Made by a program: the position numbers and the translations under genes. From JBHENC01 sp051000345 (GTDB lineage Bacteria > Acidobacteriota > Blastocatellia > Pyrinomonadales > Pyrinomonadaceae), in the NCBI GenBank assembly GCA_051000345.1, contig JBPCOJ010000077.1, forward strand, positions 1 through 33,591: a stretch of 33,591 nucleotides of DNA, written 5' to 3'. Below the pieces are notes generated by a model. It ran no database searches. It was not told where the DNA came from and was given only the letters and a program-made list of their open reading frames with translations. Of this stretch, positions 8,208 through 15,824 are shown in pieces (within the stretch, counting starts at the first letter, position 1; each line of letters starts with the position of its first letter).

Positions 8208-8852
8208 TCAAACGCCTCTGGCTTCCGCTCCCCAAATTTGTTTGTGCATCTGTAATTGCATACGCACGTCTAATCCGCTGCCGCTGATCCAATCGGCCAT
8301 TTCCTGAAAATCCACCGCGCTCCAAACAGGCGAGACGAGAACGGCGTGCGCGCGTTTCTCAAGCTTATAGCGCTCGATTATTTCGCGCGCGTAATCCCAA
8401 TCCGCGCGGCTTGCAATGACAAACTTGATTTCGTCTTTATCGTTGCGCAAGCGTTCTAGGTTAGGCCAGTGATTGCGCGCCGCTTCATTCGAGCCGGGGC
8501 ATTTTACGTCTAGGATTATCTTCGCGCGTTCGTCAACTTTTTCCGTTGACACATAGCCGCCCGTCTCGATTAACACTTCATAGTCTTCATCACACAATTG
8601 TTCGATCAAGCCGTATGCTTCCGTTTGCGCGAGCGGTTCGCCGCCCGTTACTTCCACCAGCCTGCAATTATAGGCGCGCACTTCTCTCATCACTTCATCG
8701 CGCGACATGCGTTCGCCGCCCGTAAACGTATACGCGCTATCGCACCACACGCAGCGCATCGGGCAGCCCGTCAAACGCACGAACGTACATGGACGCCCGG
8801 CGTGCGTTGACTCACCTTGAATCGAGCGAAAAATCTCTGTAACGCGAAGCAT
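8208..8852 (-). CDS. queE: 7-carboxy-7-deazaguanine synthase QueE
   Basis: QueE is the radical SAM enzyme that contracts the ring of 6-carboxy-tetrahydropterin to 7-carboxy-7-deazaguanine. The start at 8852 gives MLRVTEIFRSIQGES, the normal N terminus, and a normal length of 214 residues. The [4Fe-4S] cysteines are in the form C-x3-C-x2-C (GCPMRCVWCDS), followed by the VTGGEPL motif. An in-frame ATG at 8933 would add 27 residues encoded by heptamer repeats and is unlikely to be the true start. The product is the substrate of QueC, encoded just downstream. queD and folE are not in the window. Confidence 0.93.
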   Translation of the reverse strand: MLRVTEIFRSIQGESTHAGRPCTFVRLTGCPMRCVWCDSAYTFTGGERMSRDEVMREVRAYNCRLVEVTGGEPLAQTEAYGLIEQLCDEDYEVLIETGGYVSTEKVDERAKIILDVKCPGSNEAARNHWPNLERLRNDKDEIKFVIASRADWDYAREIIERYKLEKRAHAVLVSPVWSAVDFQEMADWISGSGLDVRMQLQMHKQIWGAEARGV

Positions 8853-8860
8853 AATGATGG

Positions 8861-8997
8861 AGAAGTCAGGAGTCAGTAGACAGAAGTCAGAATGAAGAAA
8901 TGTTGCGTGCTTGTTTATAATGACTACACTCATGTCACATGGACTTCTGTTTGCCCTATATTCTGTCTCCTGACTTCTGACTCCTGAATACTGTTTC
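8861..8997. repeat. Heptamer inverted repeat upstream of queE
   Basis: The left arm, 8861-8897, reads in seven-base steps (AGTCAGG, AGTCAGT, AGACAGA, AGTCAGA). The right arm, 8961-8997, is its approximate reverse complement (CTGACTT, CTGACTC, CTGAATA). Exact complementary blocks include 8866-8876 with 8977-8987 and 8881-8890 with 8970-8979. The unit is the same AGTCAGG/CCTGACT word found inside queC. The repeat fills most of the divergent queE/sigma-factor intergenic region. Confidence 0.75.
8916..8921 (+). promoter_or_regulatory. Possible -10 box for the sigma-factor gene
   Basis: TATAAT matches the housekeeping -10 consensus exactly and lies between the two heptamer arms, pointing toward the sigma-factor gene. 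The hexamer 17 bp upstream (TGAAGA) is a poor -35, so this is only a candidate. Confidence 0.3.
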
Positions 8998-9089
8998 TAA
9001 AATTTAGCTTACTCGTGAGCGGGCTGTCAAAGCTCACTTATAAAAGTTTCTTTCCGTTGTTTCGTGATAGCATCGACGGTGCGCAGTCG

Positions 9090-10052
<963 letters not shown>

Positions 10053-10192
10053 TGCGCTCATCGGAAAACTATTACACACGATCAATTACGCTGCCTCGAA
10101 ACGATGAGGTGATGAGCAAGGCCGCAAGCGAAACGCCCGGCAAACGTTCTTTAAGAGCTTACGCGCAAGCTCACGCATTGTAAGTGATTTTA

Positions 10193-11557
10193 ATGAAGCA
10201 AGATTTTAACGATTCTGTGGATTCGATGCTGCGCGATTATGCGCGGCGCGTTGGCGCGCGGGAGTCGTCCGTGCGCGAGAGCCGAGCGCCGGAACGATTG
10301 GCGTTTGACCACGATAATATGGAGCATCTTGACGCAGACGAAATGGCAGCATTCGCGGAAAACGCGCTGCCCACTGCCGCACGCGCGCGCACCGTCGCGC
10401 ATCTTGCGGACTGCAACGAATGCCGTCGATTCGTCGTTGCTCTGACAAACGCGGAAAACATCGCTTCGGAATCCGTGCAAAGCCTTCCGCCGCAAATCGT
10501 TCACACGCGCTTATCTTTGCGCGAAAAGCTCGCTGCGTTTTTCGCTTCGCACGTCGCGCTGCGCTACGCTGTTCCGGCGTTTGCCGCCGTTCTCTTCGTC
10601 GCGCTCGTTGCGGGCGTTATCTTGAATCGCCGCCAGCCCGAAGCGAATCTCGTAGCCTCGAAACAAGAATCGCAAACAAGCGATGTCGCGCGCACCGATT
10701 CGACATCGAGCGACATGGAAAACGCCGCGAACAGCAACGCCTCTGCAAGTTCCGCGAACCCGATGGCCGACTCTGCGCCCGTAAGCAACACGGCGACGAC
10801 TTCGACAACCGCTACGACAACAATGACCACGACGACCAACATCGCCGCTTCTTCGCGCCGTGCCGCGAACGCCAACGTACCCAACGCTAAAAGGGAATCA
10901 CCTACAACGTCCGCGTCGCAAAACAACAACTCATTAGTCAACGCGCCGCTTGTCGCCGATTTGAAACCACAGCCCACCATAAACGACAGGCAGCGGTTTG
11001 ATGACGATGCGGCACGCGTCACGGATCGTCGCCCTGCCGCCGCGCCGCCTTCTGCTTCAATCGCTAACGCCAACATGCGCGGCAACAGCGCGGGCGTTGC
11101 CGCCGAGCAAAACGAACAAGTCGCTGTCACTTCCAGTCAGGATGCCAAAGTCGCCAAAGGCAGCGCGGGCAGCAGCAGCAACAACGACGCCGCGCAAACT
11201 TCTGATTCCACGTCCTTTTCTACTGAAGTGCGTGCCGCCAGCCGTCGCCGCGCCGCGTCCACGCCAACCGCTGCGAAGAAATCTCTGCCTGCGAACGGGC
11301 GCGCCGTAAATAATGCCGATTCCTCAAGCGCTGCGCCGCCCGCCTTGCGCCGCATCAACGGGCGCGATTTCCGCCGTCAGGGAACGCGCTGGATAGATGC
11401 CGCATACGTTCCGTCGCAATCGACGACGAACATAACGCGCGGCTCCAAACAATACCTCACAGTCGTTGGCGCGGAACCCGGCATCGGAAAAATCGCCGCG
11501 CAACTCGATGGCGAAATCATCATCGTCTGGAAGGGTCGCGCCTATCGGATACGCTGA
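10193..11557 (+). CDS. Membrane zinc-finger anti-sigma-like protein with long disordered tail
   Basis: The N-terminal part carries a ZAS-type zinc finger, H-x3-C-x2-C (HLADCNECRR), after an acidic helix MEHLDADEMAAFAENALP, which normally binds an ECF sigma factor. A single membrane helix follows (YAVPAFAAVLFVALVAGVIL, about residues 126-145). The outer part is an unusually long Ser/Thr/Asn/Ala-rich region of about 230 residues, including a Thr-rich run. It ends in a compact domain of about 70 residues (RRINGRDFRRQGTRWIDAAY to IVWKGRAYRIR). The gene lies 140 bp after the sigma factor, so it is probably its regulator. The start is ATG 10193; a GTG nine bases upstream is also in frame. Confidence 0.8.
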   Translation: MKQDFNDSVDSMLRDYARRVGARESSVRESRAPERLAFDHDNMEHLDADEMAAFAENALPTAARARTVAHLADCNECRRFVVALTNAENIASESVQSLPPQIVHTRLSLREKLAAFFASHVALRYAVPAFAAVLFVALVAGVILNRRQPEANLVASKQESQTSDVARTDSTSSDMENAANSNASASSANPMADSAPVSNTATTSTTATTTMTTTTNIAASSRRAANANVPNAKRESPTTSASQNNNSLVNAPLVADLKPQPTINDRQRFDDDAARVTDRRPAAAPPSASIANANMRGNSAGVAAEQNEQVAVTSSQDAKVAKGSAGSSSNNDAAQTSDSTSFSTEVRAASRRRAASTPTAAKKSLPANGRAVNNADSSSAAPPALRRINGRDFRRQGTRWIDAAYVPSQSTTNITRGSKQYLTVVGAEPGIGKIAAQLDGEIIIVWKGRAYRIR

Positions 11558-11780
11558 ATCATCTGAAACGCTTGCTTGTTCCTCAGCGAAGATGAATCGC
11601 TTTGCCTTTGTCGCAGTATCTCAAAAATAAAAATGCTGCTCACACGCGCGCGCTTGAGCACGTTGCTTCCGCGCCGCGCTTCGAGTTACTTTAGGGTCTC
11701 GCCACAGTTATCGGAAAAATTAGCTGTACCAATCTGCGCCGACAAGTTTCAGATATTTCAGATAAAGGGAGCCTGCCTAG

Positions 11781-13244
11781 ATGATTCATCAATCGTTTAC
11801 CTTTCGCGCGTCCGCCGCAACATTCGCCTTCTTCTTCGCCTTGCTGATTGCTTTCTCCACGTCGCCGATGAATGCGCAAACGCGGCGCGGTACGCGACAG
11901 GGAAGAATAACTCGAAGAACATCTGTAACGACTGCGCGCAACGGGCGTGCGTTCTTCGATCCTGAAATCGCGCGCATCGTTTCCGAAGTCGAGCCGCGCA
12001 ACATCGAGCGCACAATCCGCACGCTTGTTTCCTTCGGCACTCGCAATACTCTTTCCGCGCAGGATGATCCGAAGCGCGGCATCGGCGCGGCGCGCGATTG
12101 GCTCTACGACGAATTTTCCAAAGTCGCGCAAGATTCCGGCGGACGCATGATTGTTGAAAAACAAACATTCGAGCAGCCCGTCGATAAACGCTTTCCGCGC
12201 ATTCTCAAGCCGACGATTCTCACCAACATCGTCGCCACGCTCAAAGGCACGCAACCCGCATCCGTCAATCGCACATACGTCGTCAGCGGGCATTACGATT
12301 CCATGTGTACGAGTCCGACGGATGCTATCTGCGACGCGCCCGGCGCAAATGACGATGCGTCGGGCGTCGCGGCGTCACTTGAACTGGCGCGCGTCATGTC
12401 GAAACGAAGCTTCGACGCGACGATTATTTTTATGGCCGTCGCGGGCGAAGAACAGGGACTCGTCGGCTCGACTTATTTCGCGGAACAGGCCAAACAAAAA
12501 AACACGGACATCGAAGCCATGTTCACCAACGACATCATCGGCAGCAGTCTGGGCGGCAACGGCGTGCGCGATCCGAACACGATACGCGTTTTCTCCGAAG
12601 GCGTGCCGTCAAGTGAAACAACAGAGGAAGCGAATACGCGGCGCGGCGTGGGCGGCGAAAATGATTCCGCCTCGCGCCAACTCGCGCGCTTCATCAAGGA
12701 AAATACCGAACGCTATGTGCCGAACATGAACGCCCTGCTCGTTTACCGCCGTGACCGTTACCTTCGCGGCGGCGACCACATCCCATTTCTCGAACGCGGC
12801 TTTCCTGCGATACGCTTCAGCGAAATAAACGAAAATTATCACCACCAGCACCAGAACGTTCGCACGGAAAACAACATCGTCTACGGCGACCTTCCCGAAT
12901 TCGTGGACTTCAACTACACGGCGAAAGTCACGCGCGTCAACGCCGCCAACCTCGCCTCGCTCGCGCTTGCGCCCGCCGCGCCGAAAACCGTCGGCATCAT
13001 CACAAAGAATTTGACCAACGACACGGAACTACGCTGGACGCCGAACACGGAGCCAGACCTCGCGGGCTACGAAATCGTCTGGCGCGACACGACCTCGCCC
13101 GTCTGGACAAACTCGCGCTTCATCGGCAACACACAGACCTTCACCGCGCGCGGCATGTCCAAAGACAACTACTTCTTCGGCGTCCGCGCCATAGACCGGC
13201 AAGGCCACCGCAGCCCCGTCAGCTTTCCGCGCCCTGTGCGGTAG
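11781..13244 (+). CDS. Exported M28-family zinc aminopeptidase-like protein
   Basis: A signal peptide (residues 1-32, ending NAQ) precedes a peptidase M28 domain. The two-zinc site is visible: H171 in SGHYDS, D191 in GANDDASG, the catalytic pair E223/E224 in AGEEQGLVGS, D251 in TNDIIG, and a late His in the NENYHHQHQN segment. The order and spacing fit bacterial M28 aminopeptidases. Residues from about 400 on (TELRWTPNTEPDLAGYEIVWR) look like a fibronectin type III-like domain, often an attachment or spacer module. GGGAG lies upstream of the ATG. It follows the anti-sigma gene by about 220 bp with no clear terminator between them. Confidence 0.9.
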   Translation: MIHQSFTFRASAATFAFFFALLIAFSTSPMNAQTRRGTRQGRITRRTSVTTARNGRAFFDPEIARIVSEVEPRNIERTIRTLVSFGTRNTLSAQDDPKRGIGAARDWLYDEFSKVAQDSGGRMIVEKQTFEQPVDKRFPRILKPTILTNIVATLKGTQPASVNRTYVVSGHYDSMCTSPTDAICDAPGANDDASGVAASLELARVMSKRSFDATIIFMAVAGEEQGLVGSTYFAEQAKQKNTDIEAMFTNDIIGSSLGGNGVRDPNTIRVFSEGVPSSETTEEANTRRGVGGENDSASRQLARFIKENTERYVPNMNALLVYRRDRYLRGGDHIPFLERGFPAIRFSEINENYHHQHQNVRTENNIVYGDLPEFVDFNYTAKVTRVNAANLASLALAPAAPKTVGIITKNLTNDTELRWTPNTEPDLAGYEIVWRDTTSPVWTNSRFIGNTQTFTARGMSKDNYFFGVRAIDRQGHRSPVSFPRPVR

Positions 13245-13292
13245 AAAAACTCGTTCGGCTTCTTCGCTTCGTTGTCATAAAATAAAGCTTTT

Positions 13293-13297
13293 GGAGG
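13293..13297 (+). promoter_or_regulatory. Ribosome-binding site fixing the antitoxin start
   Basis: GGAGG abuts the first in-frame ATG (13299) almost directly, but lies 7 nt from the second ATG (13305). The second is therefore the likely start of the antitoxin. Confidence 0.7.
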
Positions 13298-13304
13298 AAT
13301 GCCT

Positions 13305-13529
13305 ATGCCAGTCACAACTTTCCAAGGCACAATCGAAAATGGTCGAGTCCGGCTTCCGGCAAACATTAGCCTGCCGGAAAAGGCCACGGTTTATGTCGTT
13401 GTTCCTGACCTTGAACACAACGCGAGCGTGGAGAAATTTAATTTAGCCGAGCTGCTTTCGCGTATGCCGCCGGATTATCAAGCGAGTGAAGAGAGCTTTG
13501 GCGAACCTATCGGGAAAGAAGAGTGGTAG
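13305..13529 (+). CDS. Putative antitoxin of a MazF-type module
   Basis: This 74-residue protein opens with TFQGTIENGRVRLPANISLP, a small beta-strand domain of the AbrB/AF2212-like kind found in antitoxins. It is followed by an acidic tail (NLAELLSRMPPDYQASEESFGE) that would suit wrapping around a toxin. Its stop codon directly precedes the ATG of the MazF-like gene, a typical translationally coupled toxin-antitoxin layout. Which antitoxin fold it has is uncertain. The role as antitoxin is inferred mainly from its position. Confidence 0.75.
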   Translation: MPVTTFQGTIENGRVRLPANISLPEKATVYVVVPDLEHNASVEKFNLAELLSRMPPDYQASEESFGEPIGKEEW

Positions 13530-13865
13530 ATGCCCGCCTATGTTCCAGAGAAGGGCGACTTCATTACTTTGTCCTTTGACCCGCAATCCGGTCACGAACA
13601 AAGTGGCCGAAGACCTGCGCTTGTCGTCAATAACTTTCTTTTCAATAAGGCAACAGGATTAGCGATTGTTTGTCCGGTCACGAACACCAATCGCAGCCTC
13701 CCGTTTCATTTGCCAGTGCCGGATTCATCTTCGTTGACGGGTTTCGTGATGGTCGAGCAAGTAAAGTCTGTAGATTTCAATGCTCGCAAGGCGAAGTTCG
13801 TCGAAAGGGCAGCGCCGCAGTTCGTTGAAGATGTAATCGCGCTGATAGATGTGTGTATCAATTAG
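13530..13865 (+). CDS. MazF/PemK-family endoribonuclease toxin
   Basis: The N terminus has the PemK/MazF signature, GDFITLSFDPQSGHEQSGRRPALVVNN, in which the G-x-E-Q-x-G-x-R-P-A-L-V-V block is seen. It continues with IVCPVTNTNRSLPFHLPV and FVMVEQVKSVDF, matching the family's core strands. Family members cleave mRNA at short sequence sites when freed from the antitoxin. The length of 111 residues is normal. It starts at the base after the antitoxin stop. Confidence 0.9.
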   Translation: MPAYVPEKGDFITLSFDPQSGHEQSGRRPALVVNNFLFNKATGLAIVCPVTNTNRSLPFHLPVPDSSSLTGFVMVEQVKSVDFNARKAKFVERAAPQFVEDVIALIDVCIN

Positions 13866-13937
13866 CTTCCCGCGCTCTATGCAGCAGGAAAACTTGCCGG
13901 GCAACTTCTCACGATTGAAGGGTAGATTGATTAAGAC

Positions 13938-14528
13938 ATGAGAACAAACATCAGTCGGATAATTGCTACGGCAGTGGCTTTAATCTGCTTCACATCCCTA
14001 AGCGCTGCGCAGGATGAATCGAAAATCAGTCAATTGCCGAACTTCCATCAAGTCGATGAAAGTCTTTATCGCGGAGCGCAGCCGAAGCATGGCGGAATCC
14101 AGAAGCTCGCTCGTCTCGGCATCAAAACAATAATCAATCTTCGCGGCGATGATGATCGCGCTCGTGCCGAAGAAACCGAAGCGCGGGCGGCTGGCTTACG
14201 CTACTTCAATGCGCCATTGGATAATTTCGGACGCCCGTCAAACGAAAGAATCGAGCGTGTGCTGGCGATTATTAATGCGCCCGAAAACCAACCCGTTTTC
14301 GTTCATTGTAAACGCGGCGCTGACCGCACGGGTACAGTCATCGCCGTTTACCGCATCAAGCATAACGGCTGGACGAGCGAGAGGGCGAAAGCGGAAGCAA
14401 ATCATTACGGCATGGCGTTATGGCAGATTGGAATGAAAGATTACATCCGTGACTATTACAACCGTCGGTTACGCCGTACGGGTAATCCTGTCGTGGCTTT
14501 CATAAAACAGTTTTCATATTTGACGTAG
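13938..14528 (+). CDS. Exported dual-specificity/tyrosine phosphatase-like protein
   Basis: A signal peptide (IIATAVALICFTSLSAAQ) precedes a cysteine-phosphatase domain. The catalytic P-loop C-x5-R is HCKRGADRTG at about residues 123-132, and the general-acid Asp is likely in the APLDNFGRP loop. The fold resembles small bacterial tyrosine or dual-specificity phosphatases (YRGAQPKHGGIQKLARLGIK is a typical opening). Its substrate outside the cytoplasm is unknown; a phospholipid or phosphosugar is as possible as a protein. It sits between two toxin-antitoxin modules on the same strand. Confidence 0.85.
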   Translation: MRTNISRIIATAVALICFTSLSAAQDESKISQLPNFHQVDESLYRGAQPKHGGIQKLARLGIKTIINLRGDDDRARAEETEARAAGLRYFNAPLDNFGRPSNERIERVLAIINAPENQPVFVHCKRGADRTGTVIAVYRIKHNGWTSERAKAEANHYGMALWQIGMKDYIRDYYNRRLRRTGNPVVAFIKQFSYLT

Positions 14529-14545
14529 TTACGTTATGTAGTTAC
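14525..14545. promoter_or_regulatory. Candidate operator before brnT: paired 8-bp direct repeats
   Basis: GTAGTTAC occurs at 14525-14532 and 14538-14545, a 13-bp period, ending 10 bp before the brnT ATG. BrnT-BrnA operons are known to be autoregulated, so this could be the site. The exact binding sequence for this family member is not known to me. Confidence 0.35.
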
Positions 14546-14555
14546 ACTTTCGTAA

Positions 14556-14831
14556 ATGGAGTTTGAATGGGACGAAGCCAAACGCCTTTTGAATCTTGAG
14601 AAGCACGGGATTGATTTTGTCCACGTCGAACAAGTGTTTGAAGGTGAGACAATCACAATTCTCGATGATCGCTTTGATTATGGCGAGGAACGATTCGTCA
14701 CATTCGGATTGCTCGAAGGCCGTGTGGTAGCAATCGCGCACACGGAGACTGACGAAGTAATCCGCATCATCTCTGTGAGAAAGGCGACGAAATATGAAGA
14801 AGAGAGTTACTTCAAAGAAATCTCAAACTGA
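14556..14831 (+). CDS. brnT: BrnT-family ribonuclease toxin
   Basis: BrnT (DUF497) is a small RelE-fold ribonuclease. The start MEFEWDEAKRLLNLEKHGIDF is characteristic, as is the later block FVTFGLLEGRVVAIAHTE followed by IRIISVRKATKYEEESY, which holds the conserved RIISxRxA stretch. The 91-residue length is normal. The partner brnA overlaps its 3' end by 38 bp in a different frame, which couples their translation. Confidence 0.93.
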   Translation: MEFEWDEAKRLLNLEKHGIDFVHVEQVFEGETITILDDRFDYGEERFVTFGLLEGRVVAIAHTETDEVIRIISVRKATKYEEESYFKEISN

Positions 14832-15072
14832 TTGGGCGCGCGTGGACGCCATGAAAGACAAAGAAATCGATTTCTCCGATACTCCCGAAGTATCACCGGA
14901 AATGTTTGCGCGGGCGATTGTGCGGCGAGGCTTGAAACCCGTTCCGCGCAAAGCACAGTTGACGCTTCGTATGGATAGCGACGTGTTGGAATGGTTCAGA
15001 AAGCAGGGACAAGGTTACCAGACGAAAATCAATGCTTTGCTCAGAGCGTACATGGATGCTCACAAAGCATGA
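14794..15072 (+). CDS. brnA: BrnA-family antitoxin
   Basis: This 92-residue protein matches BrnA (DUF4415). It has a charged N-terminal toxin-binding part (DTPEVSPEMFARAIVRRGLKP) and a C-terminal ribbon-helix-helix-like DNA-binding part (QLTLRMDSDVLEWFRKQGQGYQTKINALLRAYM). The latter is very typical of the family. BrnA neutralises BrnT and represses the operon. AAGG lies upstream of the ATG inside brnT. Confidence 0.93.
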   Translation: MKKRVTSKKSQTDWARVDAMKDKEIDFSDTPEVSPEMFARAIVRRGLKPVPRKAQLTLRMDSDVLEWFRKQGQGYQTKINALLRAYMDAHKA

Positions 15073-15107
15073 TTGCTGTTCGCCGCACTTGATTCGCGTG
15101 CGGCACA

Positions 15108-15632
15108 GTGAACAAAACGGAGAGCCGCAATATGGATGATAAGCGCGCATTACTCCGGCATTTTCTTGCCGCGCTCGCTTACCGCACGCAGAAGGCTTTG
15201 CGCGATGCGCCCGTTGGCTTCGATTCCTTTCGGGCAGCGCCGCAGTTGAGAACGCCGCATGAACTCGTCGCGCACATGGAAAGCGTGCTCGGATACGCGC
15301 GCACGGTGTTCATCGGCGGCGAATATAAACAGTTGCCGCTTGAAGATTTCAAGGCAGAGGTTGAGCGGTTTCACCGGACACTCGAAGAACTCGCTCGCCA
15401 TCTCGAAAACAATTCTCCGTTTCAATCAGTCACGCCAGAGCAAATGCTGCAAGGGCCGTTTGCCGATGCGATGACGCACGCCGGACAGTTAGCGATGCTG
15501 CGGCGGCTCGCCGGATCGCCCGTCGCTCCCGAAAACTTCATTTACGCGAATGTGCGACCCGACAATCTCGGCACAGAGCAACCGCTTCCAATCAGGCCGG
15601 GAAACCGCGACGGAGAATGGCCTGAAGGTTGA
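15108..15632 (+). CDS. DinB-superfamily protein
   Basis: The protein shows the DinB four-helix pattern with metal-binding histidines. The first is in TPHELVAHMESVLGYAR and another in FADAMTHAGQLAMLRRLAGSP, which is a typical late-helix motif. Members bind a divalent metal and many act as thiol-dependent transferases, but the substrate here cannot be told. The length of 174 residues is normal. The first ATG (15108) is used; a second ATG eight codons later is equally possible. It is a single gene downstream of brnTA. Confidence 0.8.
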   Translation: MNKTESRNMDDKRALLRHFLAALAYRTQKALRDAPVGFDSFRAAPQLRTPHELVAHMESVLGYARTVFIGGEYKQLPLEDFKAEVERFHRTLEELARHLENNSPFQSVTPEQMLQGPFADAMTHAGQLAMLRRLAGSPVAPENFIYANVRPDNLGTEQPLPIRPGNRDGEWPEG

Positions 15633-15824
15633 CGAAAGCCGCGCGCAGACAAGTTTCATACAAGATTATCCCGCTTAATCAATCCCGCCCGCTGACAAGA
15701 ATTTTTCAACCTTTCGGCTTTCCGCCGCGTCTAACATTTCGAGCAACGGCATAAGCGCGTGTTTGGAGGCCTTTGTTTCTCGCAAATTTATCGCAACATC
15801 CAGATCAAAACGGTGGCTACCATT

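Noticed and set aside
8853..8933. N-terminal extension of QueE from an upstream ATG
   Set aside because: The 27 residues are encoded by heptamer repeats, and the internal ATG gives the normal family N terminus.
8853..8960. preQ1 riboswitch before queE
   Set aside because: I could not find the characteristic stem and A-rich tail; the region is dominated by heptamer repeats.
10564..11130. 188-codon - strand frame inside the anti-sigma gene
   Set aside because: It mirrors the Thr/Ala-rich coding region in antisense and has no start signal or recognisable domain.
11691..12293. 200-codon - strand frame over the M28 gene start
   Set aside because: It is antisense to a clear signal peptide and peptidase domain; composition explains it.
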